Source of the DNA: Bacteroidales bacterium UBA1751
GTDB taxonomy: Bacteria > Bacteroidota > Bacteroidia > Bacteroidales > UBA932
Direction of reading: 5' to 3'
Assembly: GCA_002315995.1 (NCBI GenBank)
Contig: DCHN01000009.1
Span: 1-20,259 of the forward strand
Length of the DNA: 20,259 bases
Below are positions 1 to 6,504 of the stretch, piece after piece; position 1 is the stretch's first letter; each line of letters begins with the position of its first letter. The notes below the pieces were generated by a model that worked only from the letters and a program-made list of their open reading frames with translations, had not been told where the DNA came from and searched no databases. Position numbers and translations under genes: made by a program.

Positions 1-1
1 C

Positions 2-76
2 CCGTGTCTGGCCAACTTTTGTGTAATATTGGGGTTGGTGGATAATGAATTAATTGCTAAATTTGAAAAATTTTAA
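2..76 (+). CDS. Possible 3' end of an unidentified upstream gene (partial)
   Basis: The second frame is open from the left edge to a TAA at 74-76 and encodes 24 residues beginning PCLANFCVILGLVDNELI. The residues look protein-like: a hydrophobic stretch, then a charged amphipathic tail. The stop lies 16 nt before the next gene, an operon-like spacing. No family can be named from this little sequence. A good promoter element (58-65) overlaps it, so chance openness is also possible. The first frame stays open only to 45. Confidence 0.3.
   Translation, partial: PCLANFCVILGLVDNELIAKFEKF
58..65 (+). promoter_or_regulatory. Putative -7 promoter element for the NifX-domain gene
   Basis: TAAATTTG matches the Bacteroidota -7 consensus TAnnTTTG exactly. 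TTG at 35-37 lies 20 nt upstream and fits a weak -33 element. Transcription would begin near 72, leaving a leader of about 20 nt before the ATG at 93. Confidence 0.5.
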
Positions 77-92
77 TTTAGAAGAATAGAAC

Positions 93-521
93 ATGATTAT
101 AGCTTTACCTTCAAAAGAGAATAATGAGGTGGATGACCATTTTGGTCATTGTGCATTCTTTACGGTTGTTAATGTGGAGAGTGATAAAATAGTTGGTACA
201 AAAATAGTATCAGCTCCTGAAGGGTGTGGTTGCAAGTCGGGGATTGCTGTTACATTGAAGGATATGGGGGTTACCATTCTTCTGGCGGGAAATATGGGAG
301 CTGGTGCAAAGAGTGTTCTTGAGGCACAGGGAATAGAGGTTGTAAGAGGGTGCCACGGTTCAGTTGAGAGTGTGGTGTATGACTATATTACAGGTAAAAT
401 TAAGGATTCGGGTCAGCTGTGCGAGGAGGATCACGAGGGATGCCACCATGCTTCATTAACCTCTGACAATGGCGTTGGTCACGCTATGCCTGATTTCAAG
501 AGTGTTAAATTTCAGAAATAA
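93..521 (+). CDS. NifX/NifB-domain (dinitrogenase Fe-Mo cofactor biosynthesis type) protein
   Basis: A 142-residue protein resembling PF02579, the ribonuclease-H-like fold of NifX, NafY and the NifB C-terminus, which binds iron-sulfur or iron-molybdenum cluster precursors. Visible marks are the N-terminal strand MIIALPSKEN, the DDHFGHC segment at 14-20, a Cys pair in EGCGCKSG (43-50), the hydrophobic TILLAGNMGAGA (61-72) and a CHGS turn near 87-90. The tail is rich in Cys and His (C110, H114, C117, H118, H119), which suggests metal binding. No nif genes are visible nearby, so a general iron-sulfur or metal-cluster role is likelier than nitrogen fixation. The gene is followed after 21 nt by rubredoxin, probably as one transcript. 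The exact substrate is unknown. Confidence 0.85.
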   Translation: MIIALPSKENNEVDDHFGHCAFFTVVNVESDKIVGTKIVSAPEGCGCKSGIAVTLKDMGVTILLAGNMGAGAKSVLEAQGIEVVRGCHGSVESVVYDYITGKIKDSGQLCEEDHEGCHHASLTSDNGVGHAMPDFKSVKFQK

Positions 522-542
522 CATTTTTAACAATTTAATATT

Positions 543-704
543 ATGAAAGTTTACGTATGTGACATTTGTGGCTGGGAGTATGATCCAGCCAAGGGAGTTC
601 CAGAGGCTGGTATAGCACCTGGTACACCATGGGAACAGGTTCCTGATACTTTTGAGTGCCCTCTTTGCGGCGTTCATAAGGAGGATTTCTCTGAGAAGAA
701 ATAA
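543..704 (+). CDS. Rubredoxin
   Basis: A 53-residue protein of normal rubredoxin length, a small electron carrier with one iron bound by four cysteines. The two knuckles are visible: C6-x2-C9-G near the N-terminus and C39-P-L-C42-G near the C-terminus. Between them are the conserved aromatic and turn residues (W11, Y13, D14, P15, G18, P20, G23, F37). The context pairs it with a metal-cluster-binding NifX-domain protein, suggesting a cytoplasmic redox or oxidative-stress role, but the partner is not shown. The ATG follows an A/T-rich stretch without Shine-Dalgarno, normal for this genome. A hairpin lies 20 nt after the stop. Confidence 0.95.
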   Translation: MKVYVCDICGWEYDPAKGVPEAGIAPGTPWEQVPDTFECPLCGVHKEDFSEKK

Positions 705-723
705 TTTGCTCAGAAAGAGTAAT

Positions 724-760
724 GGGGCAGGCCGATATTAAACCGGACCTGCCCCATTTT
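724..760 (+). terminator. Hairpin terminator after rubredoxin, possibly bidirectional
   Basis: GGGGCAGG (724-731) pairs with CCTGCCCC (748-755). The inner CCG/CGG pairing (732-734 with 744-746) continues the stem with one bulged A. TTTT follows at 757-760 and the region stays T-rich. It sits between two converging genes. On the minus strand the following sequence is only moderately T-rich, so termination of the lipoprotein gene there is less certain. Confidence 0.75.
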
Positions 761-786
761 CTTTGCTTTCTTGACTTTATTGCATA

Positions 787-2028
787 CTACTCTGCTTTTG
801 TATATCTCTTTACAACGTCAATGAGCATATCCCAGTTATTGGTGCGCTCGTATGCGTTTAGGGAGAATATAACTACACCGGTTGCACCGCCTTTCTTTGC
901 AGCATCAATGCTCAGAATGAGTGAATCTGCTCCGTCACGTGGTCCAACAGCCATTCCTGAACGAAGAACCGCGCTGCTTCCGGCAGCCTTCAAACCCTCA
1001 ATGCCCTCTTTTGTGGCATCTTCAATCCAGGCATTCGGCTTGCCGTATGAGTGGTTATAAATCATAGGCATCATGAAATCAACATTGCGGAAGTTTACCC
1101 AATCTTGGCGAACAAGTTTCTTTGACTCTTCAGGTGTTGCGAAAACTGCAGCGGATGATACTTTGCCGCAAGCTTTGATCTCCTCGGCAACTGCGCTGGC
1201 CATATCCGCCAAAGATTTCCATCTGAATTCCATCCACTCCTGATTTGCTGTAGGGTCTTCAAGATCAAGAGGATCAATGCCTGTCTGCTCTTTGAATTTT
1301 GCACGGCAAACATCGCAGTAGCAACAATCCCAGTCTGGATATACCCTGTCTTGCACTACACCGCGGCTCTCGTGAAGTGCGTAAGGAAGAATGGCATCCG
1401 GATACCTTATGAAATCCATGTGTATTCCGGTAAGCCCGTCTATGGTGGCAATTTCGCGTACCCTCTCTTTAAGGTATTCGGTTACGCCATCGTGGTTAGG
1501 GCAGAGGAAACGGTAGTGCTCCCTATTGTACATCTTTATGTCAGCTGTGCTCTCTCCTTTGCCGTTTACAGCGTACCAGTCGTGATGGAGATTTCTCAGG
1601 AGCTTTTCTCCTCTGTTGGCTGTCCACATCCATGCGTGAAGCTCAATATTGTATTTCTTGGCATATACGGCTGCTCTTGTAAGTATTTGTATTGCCGCAC
1701 TATCGCGATAGATGGCTGGGTCATGAATCCAGCTTGTGTCCTCGCCGGCGGCTGCCATTTGCGCAGGAGTGGTTTTTCCATCCAGGAGCGCTGCGCTCTT
1801 TTCGAGCAATGTGCTATTGCCAAGGTATGGCGGAACACCAGTGTGGCACTCAATGAAGATGGCGTCAATGCCGGCCTCGGCCGATTTCTGGAAATAACGT
1901 TCCAAGGTCTCTTCTGGCATATCAACCTTTCCGGCCATCCATGCCCATACCTTGAACTCCTTCTCTTTTGGGGCGCATCCTGCCAGCATAATAGCTGCAG
2001 TAACTGCCAGGAATAATAGTTTTCTCAT
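787..2028 (-). CDS. Lipoprotein with glycoside-hydrolase-like (GHL10/YngK-type) TIM-barrel domain
   Basis: A 413-residue predicted lipoprotein. The first 18 residues form a lipoprotein signal, MRKLLFLAVTAAIMLAGC, with lipobox LAGC and lipidated Cys18. The rest resembles the family-10-like glycosyl hydrolases: WMWTANRG near 133-140, the signature HMDFIRYP at 203-210, then a Cys cluster CCYCDVC (235-241) and FMMPMIYNHSYG further on. Such proteins are thought to act on extracellular or envelope glycans. Substrate and catalytic residues are not proved here. The frame is open 54 nt further upstream to 2082, but that would overlap the antiporter gene and bury the signal peptide; the ATG at 2028 lies 11 nt after the antiporter stop and is clearly better. 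Probably co-transcribed with the antiporter. Confidence 0.85.
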   Translation of the reverse strand: MRKLLFLAVTAAIMLAGCAPKEKEFKVWAWMAGKVDMPEETLERYFQKSAEAGIDAIFIECHTGVPPYLGNSTLLEKSAALLDGKTTPAQMAAAGEDTSWIHDPAIYRDSAAIQILTRAAVYAKKYNIELHAWMWTANRGEKLLRNLHHDWYAVNGKGESTADIKMYNREHYRFLCPNHDGVTEYLKERVREIATIDGLTGIHMDFIRYPDAILPYALHESRGVVQDRVYPDWDCCYCDVCRAKFKEQTGIDPLDLEDPTANQEWMEFRWKSLADMASAVAEEIKACGKVSSAAVFATPEESKKLVRQDWVNFRNVDFMMPMIYNHSYGKPNAWIEDATKEGIEGLKAAGSSAVLRSGMAVGPRDGADSLILSIDAAKKGGATGVVIFSLNAYERTNNWDMLIDVVKRYTKAE

Positions 2029-2039
2029 TAGCGTATTAG

Positions 2040-4289
2040 TTATTTGTACCAGTGAATTGAGCTTTTGATTCCTGCGAACCATACCTGGTCACCGGTTTGG
2101 AACAAGAAGTCTGCAGGTGGATTCGATATGAGCTCTCCGTCCCGGATTACACTTATTACCATGCATCCGGCCTTCCTCATCTCTGTCTTGTAAAGTATTT
2201 TTCCACTAAGATAGGAGATGTTGGTGAGTGTATGTTTTTCTACTGTAAAGTCATCGGCACTCTTATCTTTGCTCTCCTTTATGGTGCTCTTATGCTTTAT
2301 GGCCTGTGCGAACTCTTCAATCTGCTCTTTGGATCCAACAACAAGGACATAGTCACCCGGATATAGAGTCTCCTTTGCAGATGGAATTACAATTGATCTG
2401 CTGCCTCTCTTTATCTTTATTATGTTCACACCGGTCTGACGTATGAAATCCATTTCGAGGAGAGGTACGCCGGGCATCTGGAAATCTGACGATATGGTAA
2501 TTCCATCAATGAAGATATTGTAATTGGCCATCTTCTCGTTCATCAGAGCCTGTATTGGATTCTGCAACTTGTTCAGTTGCTCCTTTTCGTTGAGATTGCT
2601 GAAGAAGTGCTGCTCAATTCCAGTACATTGCATGGCTTTTTTACGTGCTGCAACGAAAATGAGGAATATCGTTGACATTGCCAGCAGAATATTCCATTTT
2701 TCCAGCTGATAGTGCCACATTATTGCTGATAGTACAAATACTGCGGCAAGTGATATTCTTATGAATATGAATACGAAGATAGGTATTGCATTTTTTCTGT
2801 TTGTTTCAACCAGCTCCATTGAAAGAAGTTTGAGCTCTGTGCCGCTGGCTGCAAGATCATACAGAAATGGTGACATTACCAGAATGTAAACAACTATTTC
2901 AAAGGCGTATTTCATGTGCTTGCCGAAATCTGGCAAAAGCAGAGCCGAAAGTTTTGGAAGGAAAGCATGGCATGCCAGGGAAATTGCAATGAGCACCACT
3001 ACATATAGGATTACTCTTATGAGGAACTCCTTTATGAATTTGCGCCAGGTGCTCTCTTCTTTTTCATTTTTCCTGTGTGATTCACCCTGATACAGACGTG
3101 TAACTACCTTTTGAGGGAGCTTTGCATGCAGCCATTTGGAAACCGGGTCGGCAGCCTTTATCATGTACGGGGTGGTGAATGTGGTTATTACTGATACTGA
3201 TATTATAACCGGATAGATGAAGTCTCTCATTACTCCAAGTGAAACACCAAGCCCTGCAATGATGAAGGAGAACTCGCCGAGTTGCGGAAGGGAGAATCCA
3301 ACGTGAAGTGCCGTATCGAGACCTTTTCCAGAAAGGAGGACTCCACCTGTGGAGAAGATGAGAATTCCGCTCATTGCTACAATGGTAATGATGAGTATGA
3401 CATCCCAGTAACTTACAATTATCTCCGGGTCAACCATCATTCCCACTGATACAAAGAATATTGCGCCAAAGAGATTCTTGATATTTCCAATTGTGTGCTC
3501 AATTCTCTCCCCCTCAATTGTGGATGAGAGTATTGAACCCATTATGAATGCTCCCAGAGCTGATGAAAAACCTGCCGCATTGGCCAGAAGCACCATAACA
3601 AAGCATAGACCTATGCTTGCCAGCAGGAGAATCTCTTCAGAGAGATATTTCTTGGCCCTTTTAAGTAAGGATGGGAGTACGAAGATTCCAACCAGGAAGC
3701 AAATAATCAGGAAGAAGGAGAGCTTTGCAAGTGAGTAGATGACTTCACTGCCAGAAAACTTGTTTGACACTGCAAGTGTTGAGAAGAGAACCATCATGAG
3801 CACTGCAAGCAGGTCTTCAACTACAAGCAGGCCGAACACGAGGGTGGCGTATGATTTCTTCTTTATTCCCAAATCGTCGTAGGCCTTTATGATTATTGTG
3901 GTTGAACTCATTGAGAGCATGCCTCCAAGGAATATGCTCTCCATATTGCTCCATTCCAATGATGTTCCGGTAACAAAACCCATCATGAACATGCCTATGC
4001 ATATTGTTCCGGCTGCTATTACGGCAGTGCTTCCTACTCCAAGCAATTTTTTGAAGCTGAATTCAAGTCCCAGGCCAAAGAGAAGGAAGATGATTCCCAG
4101 ATCAGACCATTGGTGAACTGATTCGGGTGAAAACTGAGGAATAAGTCCCAGCTTGGGTCCAACTATGAATCCTGCAACTATATACCCAAGAATGAGAGGT
4201 TGCTTGAGCGCTTTTGATATAATGGTAAATACTCCTGCTGCAACAAGAATAGTTGCAAGTTGCGTTACGAGATTAAGTTCTGTGGACAT
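2040..4289 (-). CDS. CPA2-family cation/proton antiporter with two RCK_C (TrkA-C) domains
   Basis: A 749-residue inner-membrane protein. Residues about 5-380 form the Na+/H+ exchanger domain with many hydrophobic segments, the GYIVAGFIVGP motif (35-45), the acidic pair E158-D159 in VVEDLLA, and PQLGEFSF (335-342) typical of KefB/GerN-type exchangers. Residues about 420-550 add roughly four more membrane segments. Two C-terminal cytoplasmic modules follow: RCK_C-like at about 590-665 (VPLLEMDFIRQTGVNIIKIKRG, then LYPGDYVLVVGS) and a second at about 680-745 (MRKAGCMVISVIRDG, then FLFQTGDQVWFAG). There is no obvious NAD-binding RCK_N Rossmann domain. It likely exchanges K+ or Na+ for H+ under ligand control; the ion is not determined. 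It leads a two-gene unit with the lipoprotein downstream. Confidence 0.9.
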   Translation of the reverse strand: MSTELNLVTQLATILVAAGVFTIISKALKQPLILGYIVAGFIVGPKLGLIPQFSPESVHQWSDLGIIFLLFGLGLEFSFKKLLGVGSTAVIAAGTICIGMFMMGFVTGTSLEWSNMESIFLGGMLSMSSTTIIIKAYDDLGIKKKSYATLVFGLLVVEDLLAVLMMVLFSTLAVSNKFSGSEVIYSLAKLSFFLIICFLVGIFVLPSLLKRAKKYLSEEILLLASIGLCFVMVLLANAAGFSSALGAFIMGSILSSTIEGERIEHTIGNIKNLFGAIFFVSVGMMVDPEIIVSYWDVILIITIVAMSGILIFSTGGVLLSGKGLDTALHVGFSLPQLGEFSFIIAGLGVSLGVMRDFIYPVIISVSVITTFTTPYMIKAADPVSKWLHAKLPQKVVTRLYQGESHRKNEKEESTWRKFIKEFLIRVILYVVVLIAISLACHAFLPKLSALLLPDFGKHMKYAFEIVVYILVMSPFLYDLAASGTELKLLSMELVETNRKNAIPIFVFIFIRISLAAVFVLSAIMWHYQLEKWNILLAMSTIFLIFVAARKKAMQCTGIEQHFFSNLNEKEQLNKLQNPIQALMNEKMANYNIFIDGITISSDFQMPGVPLLEMDFIRQTGVNIIKIKRGSRSIVIPSAKETLYPGDYVLVVGSKEQIEEFAQAIKHKSTIKESKDKSADDFTVEKHTLTNISYLSGKILYKTEMRKAGCMVISVIRDGELISNPPADFLFQTGDQVWFAGIKSSIHWYK

Positions 4290-4309
4290 TCACGTATGTG
4301 TTAACCATA

Positions 4310-4317
4310 CAAATTTA
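4310..4317 (-). promoter_or_regulatory. Putative -7 promoter element for the antiporter gene
   Basis: On the minus strand this reads TAAATTTG, an exact TAnnTTTG match, 20 nt before the start codon at 4289. No convincing -33 TTTG is visible at the right distance. Confidence 0.4.
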
Positions 4318-4359
4318 ATCTCTTTTTGGACAACTCTGTATTTTTCCTGATTATTTTCC

Positions 4360-4367
4360 TAAATTTG
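4360..4367 (+). promoter_or_regulatory. Putative -7 promoter element for the fimbrillin-like gene
   Basis: TAAATTTG, an exact TAnnTTTG match, about 62 nt before the ATG at 4430. The -33 region is poorly conserved. It is divergent from the antiporter element 42 nt away in the same 140-nt intergenic stretch. Confidence 0.4.
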
Positions 4368-4429
4368 TCCGCTTTTTGCAAGAATGGTATCTTTATTGAT
4401 ACTAAATGCATTAAAAGAGATATATTTTT

Positions 4430-6061
4430 ATGAAGAAGTATTACGGATTCCTTGCTTGTTCGCTTCTGCTTGCGGCCATTATTTCTTGTTCCAAGAGTTC
4501 GGAGACAACTGAATCAATAGATTTTGATGACATTACCATTATGGCCTCTATGGATGAGCAGAATGTATTGGATGAAGATGGAAATGTTGCAAGGGACAAC
4601 ACCTTTGGCTCCGGGGACGATCACATAAACCTTTTCCTTGGAACATCGAACAATGTGAATTTTGTTTATGAGGAGACATCCAAGGTCAAGACTGCTCCGT
4701 TTGTTTCAACAGTTTCAGGCTCATTTACCCCTTCAACCGGCATAGAGTATAATTATAAAGCACATTATCCTCATAGCACGGAGGTTACAATGCTTACTGC
4801 TGGGGTGACTTCACATCTTCCTGTTCATCAGTATGCGGCTGTAGGTTCTTTGGAGAGTATGCCACCGCTTATGATAGGACAATCGAAAAATTTCTCCATA
4901 CAGCTTCATACAGTAACCTCATTCCTATGTTTTTCTGTTTACCATGAAGGAATTGACAAGGTGACACTTTACTCCAATGACGAGAGTCGGAAACTCGTAG
5001 GTACCATTAAGTTCTCTTTCGATGACCAGAGTGTACCTGAAATCAGCGATACCACTTCAGGAGTATTTGCAGTATCTGTATCTCTGAAGGATAAGACAGA
5101 TTTCATTCCTGGAGAAAAGTACTTCTTCAGAATTTTCCCGTGTGATCTCTCGGCCAGTGGCTATACCATTACATACCACTCGAAGAGAGGTTTTTACAAG
5201 GTGGTGGTTACAAGTACGCCGGGCGAGTGGGAAAGGAATAGAGTGTACATGATCAAGGCGAGCGACAAGGATGCGGAATTCATTGAATCCAGTGCAGCTT
5301 TCACATCGTCTGAAGAGGGGGATGTGGTACATTTTGCACCGAGCAATCTTATGTATGACCTTGAGGGTAAGAAGTGGTATTTTGCTGCTCATCAGTATGA
5401 CTGTATAGGCAATTCGCTTGGGAATACGGATGTTACAGGAAGTATTGGCAGCGTTGATCTTTTCGGATGGTCAGTGAACAGTCCGGTTTGCTACTTCGGT
5501 ATGAATAACGCCACTTCATTTGTGGGGGAGGCTGAGGATGGAGATTTCCTTGACTGGGGTGTAAAGCCTATTTGGAGCCGTGACGGTTCCACACTCTTCC
5601 CATCTGGAACATGGTACACACCTGATGCAAACGATATGGAATACATTACATCAGTACGTCCAGCTTCCAAGGTTGGAAAGGTGAATAATGCAAGATATAT
5701 AAAGGCAACTGTTGCCGGCGTCCCGGGGCTTATGCTTTTCCCTGATGTTTTCAGCTGGCCATCTGAACTTGATGTTCCAAAGAATATTAATGTTCCGCAA
5801 TCGTACTTTGATGTCAATGTCTATTCGGCGGAGGAGTTCGAGATTCTTGAGAATCTGGGTGCGCTCTTCCTTCCTGCCGGCGGATACAGGCTTGCCAAGA
5901 ATGTACTTGAAATGGGGGCTGCAGGGCGTTACTGGATGAGCAATTCAAATGGTCCTACAATTGCCAATGCTCTGGACTTTACATATTTGGGAGTAACATC
6001 TTACAATACCACATACCTTCGTTATTACGGTTCGTGTGTGAGATTGGCCAAGGTTGAATAA
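4430..6061 (+). CDS. Fimbrillin-like lipoprotein with C-terminal Bacteroidales surface domain
   Basis: A 543-residue predicted lipoprotein: the signal ends in IISC with Cys20 as the lipidated residue. Residues about 30-285 look like a fimbrillin (Mfa-like) domain: an acidic start, beta-rich repeats, the TVTSFLCFSVY strand near 161-171, and SFDDQSVPEISDTTSG-type loops. From about 298 a second domain begins with VVHFAPSNLMYD, WYFAAHQYDCIG and VDLFGWSVNS, a pattern common in Bacteroidales surface proteins (the FSxGNLQY / DLFGWG type). It ends near GRYWMSNSNG and a YYGSCVRLA strand. It is likely surface-exposed or a fimbria-associated adhesin. It stands alone with no visible fimbrial neighbours, so its assembly partner is unknown. 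Confidence 0.75.
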   Translation: MKKYYGFLACSLLLAAIISCSKSSETTESIDFDDITIMASMDEQNVLDEDGNVARDNTFGSGDDHINLFLGTSNNVNFVYEETSKVKTAPFVSTVSGSFTPSTGIEYNYKAHYPHSTEVTMLTAGVTSHLPVHQYAAVGSLESMPPLMIGQSKNFSIQLHTVTSFLCFSVYHEGIDKVTLYSNDESRKLVGTIKFSFDDQSVPEISDTTSGVFAVSVSLKDKTDFIPGEKYFFRIFPCDLSASGYTITYHSKRGFYKVVVTSTPGEWERNRVYMIKASDKDAEFIESSAAFTSSEEGDVVHFAPSNLMYDLEGKKWYFAAHQYDCIGNSLGNTDVTGSIGSVDLFGWSVNSPVCYFGMNNATSFVGEAEDGDFLDWGVKPIWSRDGSTLFPSGTWYTPDANDMEYITSVRPASKVGKVNNARYIKATVAGVPGLMLFPDVFSWPSELDVPKNINVPQSYFDVNVYSAEEFEILENLGALFLPAGGYRLAKNVLEMGAAGRYWMSNSNGPTIANALDFTYLGVTSYNTTYLRYYGSCVRLAKVE

Positions 6062-6071
6062 CAGGAGTCTG

Positions 6072-6095
6072 CAATTACTTTTTTTAATTTGCAAC
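6072..6095 (+). other. Weak A/T-rich inverted repeat after the fimbrillin-like gene
   Basis: TGCAATTA and TAATTTGCA flank a T-rich loop and can pair with one bulge. It may act as a weak terminator for the lipoprotein gene, but it has no T-tract on the 3' side and overlaps the upstream part of the ferredoxin promoter region. Confidence 0.25.
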
Positions 6096-6102
6096 TTTTG
6101 CC

Positions 6103-6110
6103 TATATTTG
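6103..6110 (+). promoter_or_regulatory. Putative -7 promoter element for the ferredoxin gene
   Basis: TATATTTG fits TAnnTTTG exactly and lies 46 nt before the ATG at 6156. A T-run at 6079-6085 is the only -33 candidate at about 17 nt. Confidence 0.5.
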
Positions 6111-6155
6111 CACTGTTTTTAGGAACGTTATTAATAACAAATAAAAATTACAATT

Positions 6156-6323
6156 ATGGCTTACAAAATTTCTAACGATTGCGCTGCTTGTGGTACATGT
6201 AAGAACGAGTGCCCAGTAGGAGCAATTTCTGAGGGCGATATTTACAAGATTGATCCTGCAATGTGCACAGAGTGCGGAACTTGTGCAAATGCTTGCCCTA
6301 TGGGTGCTATTTCTTTGGAGTAG
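6156..6323 (+). CDS. 2[4Fe-4S] ferredoxin, clostridial type
   Basis: A 55-residue electron carrier with two complete cluster-binding motifs: C9-x2-C12-x2-C15-x3-C19-P and C37-x2-C40-x2-C43-x3-C47-P. The two halves are internal repeats (each ends in GAIS), as in clostridial-type 8Fe ferredoxins. Length and motif spacing are normal. Such proteins shuttle low-potential electrons in the cytoplasm, for example with pyruvate:ferredoxin oxidoreductase or hydrogenase in anaerobes; the partner is not encoded nearby. It is a monocistronic unit with its own promoter element upstream and a strong terminator downstream. The high Cys content and short length fit an anaerobic host. Confidence 0.97.
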   Translation: MAYKISNDCAACGTCKNECPVGAISEGDIYKIDPAMCTECGTCANACPMGAISLE

Positions 6324-6345
6324 TATTGTACCAATAGACAAACGG

Positions 6346-6379
6346 TGGCCTTGAGCAGTTTGCTCAGGGCCATTTTTTT
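6346..6379 (+). terminator. Rho-independent terminator of the ferredoxin gene
   Basis: TGGCCTTGAGCA (6346-6357) pairs with TGCTCAGGGCCA (6361-6372) with one G-T wobble and a three-base loop GTT, followed by seven Ts (6373-6379). A textbook intrinsic terminator, 23 nt after the ferredoxin stop. Confidence 0.92.
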
Positions 6380-6402
6380 ATGGAATTATTTTTGAAAAGT
6401 GA

Positions 6403-6410
6403 TATATTTG
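6403..6410 (+). promoter_or_regulatory. Putative -7 promoter element for secA
   Basis: TATATTTG, an exact TAnnTTTG match just after the ferredoxin terminator. A start near 6417 gives a secA leader of about 70 nt containing the hairpins and short ORF described separately. Confidence 0.5.
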
Positions 6411-6423
6411 TAGGTTATTGTTC

Positions 6424-6504
6424 ATGTTTGGACTTTTATGTCCGTATCGTTTTGTGCGGACTGATTTAGAAACAAAAAATATTCATATATGGCAAATTTT
6501 ATGA
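6424..6504 (+). CDS. Possible upstream ORF in the secA leader
   Basis: An ATG at 6424 opens a 26-codon frame ending at TGA 6502-6504, overlapping the secA start codon (6489) in another frame. The peptide begins MFGLLCPYRFVRTDL and ends HIWQIL. Stopping 14 nt inside secA would allow translational coupling or interference, reminiscent in position, not in sequence, of secM before secA in enterobacteria. No Shine-Dalgarno precedes it, but that is usual here. Chance is a real alternative. Confidence 0.2.
   Translation: MFGLLCPYRFVRTDLETKNIHIWQIL
6430..6461 (+). promoter_or_regulatory. Alternative hairpins in the secA leader
   Basis: GGAC (6430-6433) can pair with GTCC (6440-6443), while the overlapping GTCCG (6440-6444) can instead pair with CGGAC (6457-6461). 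The two structures exclude each other. The stems are only 4-5 bp, so this is suggestive only. Confidence 0.25.

Noticed and set aside
722..1060. 112-codon plus-strand frame starting inside the rubredoxin terminator
   Set aside because: It begins in the hairpin and runs antisense through the end of the lipoprotein gene.
1351..2016. 221-codon plus-strand open frame opposite the lipoprotein gene
   Set aside because: It lies fully antisense to a gene with a clear signal peptide and family motifs. The translation looks like no protein family and there is no promoter element before it.
2029..2082. N-terminal extension of the lipoprotein gene to 2082
   Set aside because: It overlaps the antiporter coding sequence and would place 18 residues before a perfect lipoprotein signal.
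4384..4503. ATG-started short frame of about 39 codons overlapping the fimbrillin-like gene start
   Set aside because: Mostly inside the lipoprotein signal region in another frame. No conserved character; probably chance.
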